DNA of 64,000 nucleotides from Paramecium sonneborni (GCA_905182985.1 CAJJDN010000026.1:499223-563222), one strand, 5' to 3'; counted from the first letter of the stretch, positions 1 to 11,859 are shown. Notes: generated by a model not told the origin, from the sequence alone. Numbers and translations are program-made.

Positions 1-491
1 AATAGAATTTGACAATTCTAACTAAATCCTTAACAAACTTAATCAGTTTCAATTGTAACTTACTCATTTGCTAAAATTTATACATCACCATTATAACTTA
101 AATTAAGATAATGATTGTATTTAATTAATTTATTAAGATTTAATCATTCTATTAACTTGAATTAATAAACACCAATAATATTCCAACTATTATATAATTG
201 AGAATATTGAGAAATATGTTGGATGATAATTCATTTTCTAAATTCTATTCTTACAATTCTTTAAAACTTAATTAATCTTTGAATTATTTTATTAGATTCT
301 GACCCATAATGAAAACTTGAAATATTAAAAGATTAAATTAATAATCTTGATCTAATCTCCTATTTACGATTTTATTAGCTAAATTTAATTGTAAAAAGTG
401 AATTATTAAGATAATATTCAAATTTAGGACTATCAAAGAATAATTTGTGATTTGATCTGTAATTTAATAAATTAATTATATTATTATAACT
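1..491. other. AT-rich stretch without a supported gene
   Basis: I see no open frame with convincing protein character, no tRNA and no notable repeat here. It lies downstream of the minus-strand gene ending at 492 and probably contains the 3' flank of that gene and of an unseen neighbour off the window edge. Confidence 0.5.
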
Positions 492-1082
492 TCAAACTTT
501 CACATTCATAAGAGTTTTTTTCTAAACATTTTTTAATACTCTTTAAAAATCATCCCAACTTGGTTCTTGATCTTTGTTTATAATTGTATCAACATTTTAA
601 TAAAGATTTAAATTTAAATCCAGATCTCTTTAGACTTTTTTTTCATAAAATTATGGCTAGAATATTCCTGAATTCTGGGGAGTAAAAACTGGAGTAGTGG
701 GTAGATAAATTATTCCAATTAAAACAAAGCCAAGATATGTATATATTCTCATTCTTCTAATTCTATGATTAGCATTATAAATCCCATATTTTTCATTTGC
801 TAAAATTCTTCCAATTATATATGAAGCAGGAATTGTGATAAAAAAATATCCTGATGCAAATTCTTTTTATCTTCTGGCCCCAATTATATTGACAGATGCT
901 CTAGGTAAATCTTAATAATGATTAAAAGATTTTAGAAAATTTTATTATTCCTAAAGTTAGGCTTTAGCAAATAATTCATCTGAATTTTCAAAATAGTATT
1001 TCTTATTTGGTCTATATAAATCGAAATTCTCTTTTCTCAATTTATATTTTTCAACCATTTACTTTATTTCATCTTCATTCAT
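492..1082 (-). CDS. Unknown small membrane protein, 196 aa
   Basis: A single uninterrupted code-6 frame runs from ATG at 1082 to TGA at 492 with internal TAA/TAG read as Gln. The N-terminal third is charged (MNEDEIKQMVEKYKLRKENF). Two hydrophobic stretches follow near the middle (GYFFITIPASYIIGRI and YTYLGFVLIGIIYLP), separated by a basic loop, so a two-TM or hairpin membrane protein is likely. The C-terminus is hydrophilic. I do not recognise the family. A short basic protein with a TM hairpin could be a ciliate-specific organelle-membrane subunit, but that is a guess. The start is the first ATG in the frame. No intron is needed. Confidence 0.6.
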
Positions 1083-1506
1083 TAAATAAAATTATTCACA
1101 GAATATAAAATAAGGAAAAAATATATAAAAATTACATATAATTTCTAGGTTTTTTTTGAAATTAATACAATATTACAATATGATAATTTTTACTTTGGAA
1201 ATTTTATCAAATTCAATTTTCATATCCTTTTATCTTACTTTTAATCCCAGAAACTCCTTTTATATATTATTAATAACTCTATCATCTTTTATTAATGTAT
1301 TCTTATGTCTCCACTAAAAATATTTAAAAATATAGATAAAATAATCAATAAATAATTAAATAAACCTTCTAAACAAATTTAAAACTAAAATTTAAACACA
1401 ATTAACTTTAACAAACTATTTAAGTCTAAAGTTAAAAAAAAATTAATTGAAAATTAATAAAATTATTTTTACGTAATTAATAAGCAAATTATCAAAATTA
1501 AACTAA
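1083..1506. other. Intergenic, nothing recognised
   Basis: AT-rich spacer between two minus-strand genes. It would hold the promoter of the 492-1082 gene and the 3' end of the K+ channel transcript. No frame, repeat or RNA gene could be supported. Confidence 0.5.
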
Positions 1507-4500
1507 TCATTGCTATGATGTGAATCTTATTGCAATATTAGATTTTCTTATGTTGATTTATTTCTTCATTTTTGATTCCTAGATTTTTGAGAAAACTTTG
1601 TAATTTGAATAATTAAAGTTTTTTTGGTAGAATTTGAAATTACAAGGTTCATCAAATTCATCTAAGCCTTAATGAATATAATTTTATTTTTGTTCACTTA
1701 AGTATTTAAGCTTATTTTCTAAATTTGGAAGATTATGTTAAATTTTTAAAACTTGTGATTCAGTTTATTATACTTAGTCTATACTATTTTCAGCTTACTA
1801 ATAAATTTTTAAATTAATTATTTTATACTTATTCTCCTATATTAAAATCTAATTTTTATTCAGGATTTTAAACACTTTGTTAATCTTTATTCTACTAAGT
1901 TTCTCTGGAATTAATTTAATTTTGCTTATTGATATTTTTCATAGTTTTCAACTTATTTAATATAATAATTAAATACCATGACATTAGCATATTTTTGAAT
2001 TTTAGATTTATCCAAACCATTTAATAATATTTTTTAATTCTTTCTAGTTGACCATTATTTTCTATCATATCTTTATATTTTAATTCTTTCTTAATTTGTA
2101 CCTATAATAGTTGCATTATCAACTAAATGCTAAACTTAAGGAATATAATGAGTAAATGGACATGAATTTGCATAATGATCAAATTTATGACAAGTCCAAC
2201 AAAATTAACCAACTGTTTCAAATTGTGAAGAAAAGATTAATCCATCTCTTAGATTGCAAAATATTTCATAATCGTCAGGATAGTGTTGTAATATTTCTAA
2301 AAAATCATTTCTTGATATTTTATGTAATTAACTATATTCTTATGAATAAGCTGTGGCTGTTCTTGCTTGTCCTTTTATTTTAAATTCTAAATTTAATACC
2401 TGTTATAAAAGCAAATTCACCAAAACTATCTCCTTTTATCAATTTCTTTTTGACAATATCAGAATTACCACATTTAATAATAACAGTTCCACTTTAGATA
2501 AAATAAAAGCTTTGATCATCATTTGAATCACCTGCTTCAATTATCATATTTCCAGTTGAATAATTAACTTCTGTTATTTTTTCTGAAAGATCTTTTAAAA
2601 AAGCCTTAGAAAAATATTTTGAGAAAAAAGTAGTTTATAGAAATTATCCATATGATTAATACATTAATTCTTATTTTAATTCTGGAGCTAACATTTNAAA
2701 GTAATCTAATCCCTAATGTATTGAATATTCATGTTAATCTCTATATTAATTAAGTTTTGTTTATAAATTTTTAAGACTATTTCTCTCTACTTCTTTTGAT
2801 TCTTGAACTTAGGATTCTTGAACTTAGGATTCTTGAACTGAGGATTAAACATTTTCTTCTTAATATCTTAAAGAATCATCCTATATTGATTCAGATTTGA
2901 TTATATTTAATTTAGAATCACCAAAAGATTACTCCCTTTATTGTATACTTGTTTATTTCTTTAAAGGAGAATTTGATGACTTTTATTAATTTATATTTCT
3001 TGCAGTTTTCAACTAATTCAATAAAAATTATCAAATACCATAACATTAGCATATTTTTGAATTTTAGATTTATTCAAACCATTTACTAATATTTTTTAAT
3101 TCTTTCTAGTTGGCCATTATTTTCTATCATATCTTTATATTTTAATTCTTTCTTAATTTGTACCTATAATAGTTGCATTATCAACTAAATGCTAAACTTA
3201 AGGAATATAATGAGTAAATGGACATGAATTTGCATAATGATCAAATTTATGACAAGTCCAACAAAATTAACCAACTGTTTCAAATTGTGAAGAAAAGATT
3301 AATCCATCTCTTAGATTGCAAAATATTTCATAATCGTCAGGATAGTGTTGTAATATTTCTAAAAAATCATTTCTTGATATTTTATGTAATTAACTATATT
3401 CTTATGAATAAGCTGTGGCTGTTCTTGCTTGTCCTTTTATTTTAAATTCTAAATTTAATACCTGTTATAAAAGCAAATTCACCAAAACTATCTCCTTTTA
3501 TCAATTTCTTTTTGACAATATCAGAATTACCACATTTAATAATAACAGTTCCACTTTAGATAAAATAAAAGCTTTGATCATCATTTGAATCACCTGCTTC
3601 AATTATCATATTTCCAGTTGAATAATTAACTTCTGTTATTTTTTCTGAAAGATCTTTTAAAAAAGCCTTAGAAAAATATTTTGAGAAAAAAGTAGTTTAT
3701 AGAAATTATCCATATGATTAATACATTAATTCTTATTTTAATTCTGGAGCTAACATTTAAAAAACTAATATTTCCTATTCCTGATCTCTAAGTCCTTATT
3801 AATTCCAATATTCATTAAGATATTATCTAATTATTTCTTATAATTCAGAAGGTACTTACTTTTATTCCATAAATGTATTGATACTCACTTTATATTTAAA
3901 TTGTTTAAGATCATTTAAATTATATTCTTCCATCATTTTTTGAAATGAATTGATGTTATTTGCAAAAATAAAAAGTCCAAACATAATTCCAAACAGGCAC
4001 CAAGATAATTCTATCATATTCATAGGAGACTAACAATTTTAAATTATCATTTACTATATCACCATAACCCATAGTTGTTGATATTGTTCCTAAAGAAAAG
4101 TAAAATCCAAAAAAATATATTTCATGGTATGGTCGATCCAAAATAATTCCATAATTTCCAGGATTTGTTAACCAAGAATTATAATGTGAGTTTACACAAT
4201 ATAAACCAACCATGTAAAATATACACAAAAATACATTAAAAGCAAAAAACATAAATATAATTTTTTTTCCAACCTCATAAATCACTCTCCTTCTTCTATA
4301 AAGTAAAAGCATTTCATTTAATTGATCATCAAACATTAAAAATGAGGGTAGTTTAAAGTAAAATATTAAAAAGATGAATCTATATTAAGATATAAATAAA
4401 GATAATCGAGCTATTGAGATTATTAACTATTTTAATTTAATAAAATTTTACAGCTATTAGATCAAAGAAGAAATTCCCATATAAGTAATTTATAGCTATT

Positions 4501-5069
4501 TTTTTACTGTCAGTAATCACAATTCCATTTTTATAATATGCTGTAATAAAATCTAATCCCATATCAATAACTAATAAAAGTGATATTGTATAATATAATG
4601 TTGCAACTTTCTAAATAGAATCTAATTCCTTAAAATAGATATTTTTATACTTTCCAAAACTTTTCCCCAAATGCTATGTATACAGGAATTTCAAAAAAAA
4701 CAAATAGTGTTAATAGATTGATTAATAATTTCCATAAGACTATTTATTTTGGTCTCAAAGTTGGTAATGAATACAAAATATCTATAATATGTCATTAATT
4801 GTACTTAATTTTTTTTATGCTCCTTCTAAATTATCAAGATATAATTAAGATATTTTCTTCAAAATAAATTATTTTTATTATTATTATTCTTTCTCTGCTC
4901 TTTCTTCCATTGCTAATGTTGCCTTATTTTAAAATTATTAATTTTGTGCTATGACATCCGATATTTCTAAACATAATTCTCTTTATTCTGAAACATTAGC
5001 TTCATTTAATAAAGATTCTTTTAATGAATATTTATGATGCAACTCCATTTGTTAGGTTAAAGATGACAT
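1507..5069 (-). CDS. Cyclic-nucleotide-binding K+ channel, copy A (disrupted by an assembly joint)
   Basis: Read on the minus strand from ATG 5069, the protein has a Gln-rich cytosolic N-terminus, six hydrophobic segments, the K+ selectivity filter TMGYGD before S6, a cyclic-nucleotide-binding domain (CNBD) with the phosphate-binding cassette (FGEFAF...ARTATA), and a hydrophilic tail ending in TGA at 1507. Tiny introns sit at the same places as in copy B (40683-43192), including one right after the GYGDI codons. A further 31-nt intron in the tail is specific to A. The model cannot be read straight through. At the N base (2696) the CNBD region is present twice (2060-2695 and 3122-3757), and 2697-3121 carries the tail of copy B, not A. 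The real gene A is probably 5069-3758 joined to 2695-1507. Role by family: a plasma- or ciliary-membrane K+ channel gated or modulated by cyclic nucleotides. Confidence 0.7.
2696..2696. other. Ambiguous base N: contig joint
   Basis: A single N separates the end of one copy of the channel CNBD (…2695) from a block identical to the tail of channel copy B. The flanking repeat offset is 1062 nt. This pattern fits two contigs with overlapping ends that were placed side by side and not merged. Confidence 0.85.
2697..3756 (-). repeat. Block matching the reverse complement of channel copy B (41998-43057)
   Basis: As far as I can compare by eye, this about 1060-nt block is identical to the reverse complement of copy B, including B's tail with the triple direct repeat (tcttgaacttagga-type units near 2806-2850). 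At about 3757 the sequence switches abruptly to copy-A-specific bases. The stretch 3122-3757 also equals 2060-2695. It therefore joins an A N-terminus to a B C-terminus. Confidence 0.8.
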
Positions 5070-5423
5070 CAAGAATTTTCCAATTTCCTAAAAAAATTAT
5101 TAAAGATTGTTTAAATATATTATGGCTGGAATAAAAAAATTAGATTAAATATAATTTATCAGCTTGAATAATGAAAAGCTTTAATACTTTAATATTAATC
5201 CTGATTATTTTATCCTTATAATAATCATCTTTATACTAAAAGAAAGTATTTTATAGAGAATAAATCTTTAATTTTTATCTTTTTACAATCATTTAATAAA
5301 AACTTTTACATATGAAATTAGTTTAAAAGGTTGTTTATTAAAAAGAATAGATCTAATTCATTACTTATTAATTTAAAATTCATCATAAAAATAATCTAAT
5401 TTTAAATAAATTAAAAAAAAATA
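5070..5423. other. Upstream region of channel copy A
   Basis: AT-rich spacer between tRNA-Asn and the channel start. It contains the tRNA terminator run at 5413-5421. Otherwise nothing is recognised. Confidence 0.5.
5413..5421 (-). terminator. Pol III terminator of tRNA-Asn
   Basis: A run of nine T on the minus strand begins three bases after the tRNA discriminator base, the usual RNA polymerase III stop. Confidence 0.75.
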
Positions 5424-5496
5424 CGCTACTGGTAGGATTTGAACCTACGATCTCCTGGTTAACAGCCAGGCGCTCTGCCAACTAAGCTACAACAGC
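5424..5496 (-). tRNA. tRNA-Asn (GTT)
   Basis: A 73-nt cloverleaf on the minus strand. The acceptor stem is GCTGTTG/CAGTAGC with G discriminator, the D arm GCTT...GAGC, and the anticodon stem CCTGG/CCAGG encloses loop CTGTTAA with anticodon GTT. The T arm is GTAGG/CCTAC with loop TTCAAAT. No intron. The A-box and B-box positions of a Pol III promoter are conserved. It lies upstream of channel copy A in the same direction, as the second tRNA-Asn (40142-40214) does for copy B. Confidence 0.95.
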
Positions 5497-5900
5497 ATAT
5501 TTAATGGATTTAGAATACAATTAAATTAGAATCAAAAAAAATAATATTTAGGACTAATATTTTATTATATTTTGTGAATTTTAACTAAAATATTAAAAAT
5601 TTGTATTGTTTTTATTAGAAGCTTATTTAATCTAATATTAAATCAAAATATAGAAAATTAAATTCTGATATTTTTAATTGCAAATGCATAAGAAATTAGA
5701 ATTTTATTGCTTTAGGGATATATTTAAATTAAAACAAATTGAATTAAATTTAATGAATAATTTAAAATGATTTGAAAAAAATGAATTAGAAATGTATATT
5801 TATTGGATGGGATAAAATAAAAGAAAATGTTAAACTAGTGATAATTTGAATATTAGAATCAATTTTATAAAAAATTAAATTAACTAGTGAAAAAAATTAA
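5497..5900. other. Intergenic, nothing recognised
   Basis: AT-rich spacer between the divergently placed tRNA-Asn (minus) and the exosome subunit gene (plus). No supported frame or repeat. Confidence 0.5.
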
Positions 5901-6602
5901 ATGTTAAGCACAGGATAAATAGAATTCATTAAAGGAGGAATTGCAGTAAATATTAGGAGTGACGGACGAAAAAATAATGAATTAAGAGATGTAAAATTGA
6001 AGAGATCTCATCTAATATGCACAAGTGGTTCATGCAAATATGAAGGGGAAATTACAATTTATAGTGGAATAAAGTTAGAGTTGAGTGAATAATCTTCAAT
6101 AAAAATAAATATTAGTTCAATGAAGAGAACAAATGATGAAAAACAAAAAGTATAATATATGTAAGAATTATTGGAATCACTTTATAAAACAGATATGAGT
6201 GAATTGAAAGTTGGTTAAAAAGGATGGGTATTAGTGGTAGAAGTGTTTTTATTATGCTAAATAGATATCGCTTATTTAGAAGCAATATGTATATCTATAA
6301 ATGAAGCAATGGCTGATTTAAGAATACCTGCTATAAAAGTTACAAAGAATTTATTAACAGAAGTTGAGGAATATGAATTATTACCTAATGAACCAACTAA
6401 ATCATTTAAAGGCGATAAAATTTATGTTATAGGTAAAGTTGGAACAGAGTTAGTGAAGGATATGAGTTTTGAAGAATTTTATTCAGTGGATTAAAAATTG
6501 ATATTAACATAAGGAAGAAATGGGAATAGTAAATTAAGAACATTTGATAGTTGTGGATTTGATGCAGATGATTTAATGAGAGTGTTAGTGTTCATAAAAT
6601 GA
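5901..6602 (+). CDS. Exosome complex RNase PH-like subunit, RRP42-like, 233 aa
   Basis: A single code-6 frame runs from ATG 5901 to TGA 6602. The N-terminus (FIKGGIAVNIRSDGR...ELRDV) matches the start of the RNase PH fold in exosome ring subunits. The segment GWVLVVEVFLLCQIDIAYLE, followed by an AMADLRIPAIKV-type stretch, matches the central part of RRP42/EXOSC7 (WVLYVDVLLL ... RIPRVRV). RRP42 is one of six RNase PH-like subunits forming the catalytically inert ring of the RNA exosome, which acts in nuclear and cytoplasmic 3'-5' RNA decay. At 233 aa it is shorter than the animal protein (about 290) and lacks its C-terminal tail. Assignment to RRP42 and not RRP43 or RRP45 rests on the remembered family pattern. 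The gene ends 18 nt before the next start. Confidence 0.75.
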
Positions 6603-6620
6603 TAAATAAATTATTAATTT

Positions 6621-7302
6621 ATGTCTGTATACTTTTATATTCCAAATCTGATTGGATATGCAAGAGTTGTATGTGCTCTTGTGTTTTGTTACACAGGAAG
6701 TTTTGATCCCTTAATATCAGCCATAGCTTATTCTGTGAGTTAATTAGGAGATCTTTTTGATGGAATGGCTGCTAGAAGATTTAAATAATGCAGTGTTTTT
6801 GGTAGTGTATTAGATATGGTATTTTATATCTTTAATATCTTTAGGTAACAGATAGATTCTCTAATGCTTGTATCTTGGCAGTACTCTACAAATTATATCC
6901 AACTATTGGATTTTTATTCTTGTGGGCATTAGCTTTGGATTTATGTAGTCATTGGTATCAAATGTACTCTACTTTATATTGCAATGAAAAACATCATAAA
7001 ACAGCTGTCTCCAAATATAAAATCTTAGAAATTTATTACAAAGTTCCATATATGTTATTTGTTATGGTTTTATTAAGCGAAGTAATTATTATTCTTATTA
7101 ATAACTCAAGACAGCTATGGTTACTTTATATTTGAATGTTTTCTATGATTGGATTGTCATTTAACTACTCATGTACGTTTCAGTTCCATTCTTATGTTTA
7201 AAACATGTAAACTATTTTAATATTATTAATTAGTATATCAACTTTATTCAATTGATGAGTGCTTCAGATAAAATCATTGAAAAAGAATCCAACAAAATTT
7301 GA
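6621..7302 (+). CDS. CDP-diacylglycerol-inositol 3-phosphatidyltransferase (PI synthase), 199 aa
   Basis: Three introns (6819-6844, 7082-7110, 7207-7233; 26, 29 and 27 nt) must be removed. The spliced protein then carries the full CDP-alcohol phosphotransferase motif D47-G48-x2-A51-R52 ... G61 ... D65 ... D69, whose aspartates bind metal and activate the alcohol. The N-terminus (YIPNLIGYARV) and tail (SDKIIEKE) match PI synthases of animals and yeast, and 199 aa is close to their length (about 210-220). It makes phosphatidylinositol from CDP-DAG and myo-inositol in the ER membrane, and several hydrophobic segments fit that. Intron 1 splits the catalytic motif between M66 and V67. Without splicing the third and fourth motif aspartates are not joined. 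Start is the first ATG after the upstream gene. Confidence 0.92.
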
Positions 7303-7861
7303 TTGTATAATAAAACAAATTATTCATTTAATTACATGTCTCAATTTATAAACTAGTTTTTAATTACTCAATCTTAATTATCTTTATGTATCTATATTTT
7401 TACATATTTTTATATACATTATTATATAATCTATAAATAAATTACATTTTATGCATTTTATTATTTATAGAACTTATTAATATTAATTTTTAATATATGT
7501 AGATATTTTATTCATCAATTAAGTAGGATATTCTATAGATATTTATATTAAACTAAAATTATTTTATATTATTTGTTTCTCATCTGTAATTTTCAGGCTA
7601 TATCAAATTAAAATTTAATTGGGAATATATATAATAATTTATATTTGACTTGTTGATTTTATATATCAATTTTAATTAAAATTTACTTTCAGTATGATGT
7701 CATATGATTTACAAGACTTTCTCTTCTAAACTTAAGAGTTTAGAAATTAATTTTTTCTTAATTTAAGTTTACTAATGTCCTAATTAGACAAACAATTTAA
7801 TTATTAATAATGAAAACATAAACATCTAAAAATTGCAATCGATAAATGTTTATCATCAGAA
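7303..7861. other. Intergenic, nothing recognised
   Basis: AT-rich spacer between two plus-strand genes. No convincing frame, RNA gene or repeat was found. Confidence 0.5.
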
Positions 7862-8314
7862 ATGAATCAGCTGCTTTATCAAGAAAACAGCATTTATACT
7901 AATCATCCCCTTAGCCTCCTCTTTAATTTATTATTCATGGCAAATCCCTTGGCACAACAAAATTCAAGTCTTTTAACTAACCAACTCCTAAAGAAATCAA
8001 ACTCAAGCAATCTCTAAAATCTGTAAATTTTAAATCTCTAATCTAACTAGATAAAATTTAAATTGCAATCTTTGAAAATTGAATAGACTTAAATTAAGAA
8101 ATAAGTATTGCTTTAATCATAAACTTTCAAATCTAATTTACAATAAATCAAAACCACTCAACAGTTAAATATTAATACAATTGAACAATATTTTAATGAA
8201 TAAAATAAGTATCAAATTATTATTTTTTATTTTCTCAGGTTCTTCTAGCAAGACATTTCAAGGCTCAAATAACATATTGAATTAGTAAACTATTAAATTC
8301 AATTTTTGTAATGA
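7862..8314 (+). CDS. Unknown Gln/Asn/Leu-rich protein, about 140 aa
   Basis: The code-6 frame from ATG 7862 to TGA 8314 has composition typical of expressed ciliate proteins (many Q, N, K, S, L). It begins MNQLLYQENSIYTNHPLSLL and continues as a likely helical, Gln-rich chain. A 30-nt GT...AG segment near 8209-8238 is probably an intron. Its length is a multiple of three and it has no TGA, so the frame is open either way and the product is 150 aa unspliced or 140 aa spliced. No domain recognised. Confidence 0.5.
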
Positions 8315-9146
8315 AATTATGTTATCTAATATTATATTATCTTATCTAATTCTTTCAATATTTTTTATTACTTTATTTAATAAACTTATAAGCATCTTTA
8401 GTTGAAAATTCAATTTATTAAAGTGATTAATTCAATTTTATTTCTTATTTATGTCAAAGTTATCGTTATTTAAATGTAAAAATCATTTATTTTTGAGTGA
8501 CTTGTAACATTGAAAAAAGAATCAAATTTTTCAAGTTTAAATAAAATACAAACTTTATATGAGAAGTTAAATTTTATGTTATCATAAATTTATCCAGATG
8601 CAAGTTGAAATTAATTATGGATTGTATTTCTGAATCAAATTAATGAATAATTGAATTAAATTAAAATATAAGAGATAATGATCTTTATATTATATATTTA
8701 TTTGGCTTACCTTTTTAACTTATATGCATTTGTTTAAATTATTTTCTTCAATTATAAATAAAATAAAATTATTATAATTACTAATAGAAAATAAAGGAAA
8801 TATAAAATAATATAAAATATATAAATTTATATACTTATTATTTCTATTAAATCAAATTGATAAAGTGAAAAATTAATAGTTAAGGATTACTTTTATGAAT
8901 TCTTCATGTAATTTAAAAGTTATAATTTTAATAATTTTACTGTTTACTAGTTATCCTTTTTAGAGAATCTAAGTCTTTATCAGAAATAAATATTTGAATT
9001 GATAGACTATATATTTGAAATAAGAAAAAAGCTGAAATAAAAAATTAATCAATTAAAAATAATGATAGAGTTTAATAATATATATTTTAATTGTCACCTA
9101 AAAATTTGTATATTTAGATTAATAAATAAAATATCAAGGTAAATCT
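8315..9146. other. Long AT-rich intergenic region
   Basis: Over 800 nt without a frame I would call coding. Short hydrophobic frames exist but look like chance in AT-rich DNA. It probably holds the promoter for the 9147 gene. Confidence 0.45.
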
Positions 9147-9851
9147 ATGAGTTAATCAGATGAAGAATAGAACTTCAACCACATAGAATTTAATGAATAG
9201 TACGAAGAATATTCAAATATCATGAATAATAATATTACACATTATAGAACAGAATTTAAATAGGAAAAACCTTAAGTTACGATTTAAAGATTTTAAACTT
9301 TAATGCTTAATGAAGCTAATACAAAAAATATCCCAAAAACATTTGGAAACAATTTTAAGAAGTTCATGGATAATATAATATTAGAAGATAAGGGTTAAAT
9401 AAATAAATCAGAAATTCCTTAATGTTTGGATTAGTTTTTAATTAAAAAAAGTAAAGGACAATAATCAAGTTACATACTTAAAGATTTTAAAACTTTATTT
9501 AGTAATGAAATTTGTAGTAAGTGGTTCTAATTTTATATTGAAAATTGTGCTTTTTTAGATTTATTACATTCTAATAGAATTGAAAATGTGGAGGAATATA
9601 TACTCTTTATAGAATAATATTTAGCGGGAGCTTAAGATCCAGAAAACTTTATATCAAATCGATAATTAAAAAGAAAGAAAGAAGAGATCAAAATATAAAA
9701 AGCTGAGAGAAAATTAGATGAGCTTATTTTAGATTACGATTCTAATATACAGCTTTTAGGCTATAACGATAATTAATCTTCTAATAATCATAAAGTAGAT
9801 GACGAAAGTGACTTCGAAATGAGTGTGAAACCATTACTTAGAAAAAAATGA
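9147..9851 (+). CDS. Unknown acidic/charged protein, 234 aa
   Basis: One uninterrupted code-6 frame runs from ATG 9147 to TGA 9851. It begins MSQSDEEQNFNHIEFNEQYE, has a likely globular helical centre (residues about 65-165, including TFGNNFKKFMDN and KTLFSNEICSKWFQFYIENC), then a basic coiled stretch (KRKKEEIKIQKAERKLDEL) and an acidic tail. No signal peptide or TM segment. I do not recognise the family. Codon use and composition agree with the neighbours. It is convergent with the kinase gene, with 70 nt between stops. Confidence 0.7.
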
Positions 9852-9921
9852 TGACTTATTAAATATTTTAAAGTTAATTTATCAACATTTTTTTCATTAA
9901 GAACTTTATTAGATAGAAGAT

Positions 9922-11667
9922 TCACTTAAAATTTTAATTTTTTACTCTTAAATATGATTAATTTAATTTACTTGTTTGTGAATTTTGTAAATATTATAAT
10001 TAAGACTCATTTTTCGAAAAGGATTCTTCAGAATTTTTTTCTAAATCTTAAAGATATAATTTAATATTTGTTTAATGAATCTGTTCTATAGATGGTCTTT
10101 CATAATGATTTTTTTTCAAACAATTAGCAATCATCTAAAGAAATTCTTCTTCATAATCTGTGTGTGTTAATGTTGTCTTGATTTTTTCGAGTGAATAATA
10201 TGAATCATAAACTTAATCATCTAATCCTCTGCCTCCATCATAACAGCCTGGAAATTAACCTTTATTAGCAATTGTATAGCATATTAAACCATATTGCCAA
10301 ATATCATATTTTTCAGTGGCTACTGTTTCTGGTGGATCATATTATTAAGTGTTTTCTCTATTAAATTCAGTCATTTCTATATTTTTATTTTAAATAAATT
10401 TTTGAGTTCTATCATAATCCTGAATAAATTTTTATTATTCTAAGTCAAGTTCTTTAGATCTATCAAAATCTCCAATAATAATTTAAAATTTATTCAACAA
10501 ATCAGGATCATCCTCATTCCAATCTTATAAAAATAAATTTGATGGTTTCAAATCCCTATGAATTAAATGTGACATCTCTAATTCAAATATGGCAGTAGAA
10601 AAGCTGTCACATAAGTGATAAACCTTTCTTTTGTAAAATTTTGGTTTGTTATCCTTCCAAAATTTGAAAATATCACTAAGGGTATATTTATAGAGTTTCA
10701 TAAATATAAATGCTTTATCATAAATTCTAAAATAGCAAGAACAATATGCTAATTATTTATATTCAATATTTTTTTCCATTATTTTAATTTCTCTATCAAT
10801 ATTTTAAATTATTTCATTATAAAACTTAAACTTGAAATAATTCTTTTTTTATTTAAAAATCATCTATAAAGTTGAATTTGGTAATATTTCTTTTATCTCC
10901 TCTGGTGTTTAAAACTATTTTATAATACAAAAGGCATTATAATAAAGCACTTTAGCATTATTTGGAATATTAAATAACCATTTGATTATTTATTCATAAG
11001 AAGCTTCAACTCCAAATTATCCTGAGGGAATATTTTGTTAATTAAATAAGTAATCAATTAACTATTAAAATTTATCATTGTTTTATTAATTTAACATAAC
11101 ATTACGATTAGGGATCTAATTTTTGAAATTTTATAAGACTTAAAATATAAAGAACATTTACTTAAATTCTAAAAGAGTTGTTCTCTATGATTTTTGTTTT
11201 TATTTTATACATAGTCAACAATTAAAAATAATACAATACCTTTGAAAAAATATATTTAATTTAATTCGCTTATTTGCCACTCTAAATTTCTATTTTCAAA
11301 TTCATTATATGCTTTATTTAATAATAATTAATATACCTAGAACTATTTATATTAAAATTCTTTATAAATATTTTCCATATTCTATTAACTTTTCTTTAGA
11401 TAATTAATAATTTAATATGTCTTTAAATATTAAAATTTACTAGCCCTCATTTATAATACATAATTCTGGTTGTTTGAGACCAATGTATTTCATTCTTCTT
11501 AATTTTTTTTCTCTCAGCTTATCTAACTTTAATTATTTTAAATCAAATGCAATAAATTCTTATCCATCTTTTTCTACTTTTTAAACTTGTATCCGCTTTT
11601 TAAATTTTGTGCCGTAATCACTGTCTATTTCTTTATATAATTGATTGAAGTCTTCTGTAGAAAGCAT
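9922..11667 (-). CDS. Protein kinase-like protein, 564 aa
   Basis: Minus-strand frame from ATG 11667 to TGA 9922 after removing two introns (11312-11336 and 11185-11210). The C-terminal half has Ser/Thr kinase landmarks: a hinge-like stretch (IFMKLYKYTLSDIFKF), catalytic loop HRDLKPSN near residue 353, IIGDFDRSK where DFG is expected, YDPPE in the activation-segment position, DIWQYG and a closing ERPS. The first half (basic, MLSTEDFNQLYKEIDSDYG) is not recognised. Oddities: the metal-binding DFG reads DFD, no glycine-rich loop is obvious, and the beta-3 lysine cannot be placed, so activity is uncertain. A short in-frame hydrophobic patch before intron 2 might hide another splice site. It shares a 192-bp upstream region with the divergent coiled-coil gene at 11860. 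Confidence 0.8.
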
Positions 11668-11859
11668 TTTAAATGCAAATCAATAAATACTTTAAATTAA
11701 TTATTACTTTTTAATTTATTATTTGAAGTATCATTCTGAAAAATATTTATTCTTTTCAATTTCTATAAATAACTGGTTTCAAATAGTAAATTGGATTATT
11801 AGAATACTATTATAACTAATACAAAAATTATTTTTATTACAAAAAATTAAAATTAACTG

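Noticed and set aside
2156..2383. 75-codon plus-strand frame repeated at 3218-3445 and on minus at 42307-42534
   Set aside because: It is the antisense of the channel CNBD exon. It recurs only because that exon is present several times.
8315..9146. Mobile element or CRISPR-like array in the long gaps
   Set aside because: No terminal repeats, no transposase-like frame and no regularly spaced repeats were found in this or the other gaps.
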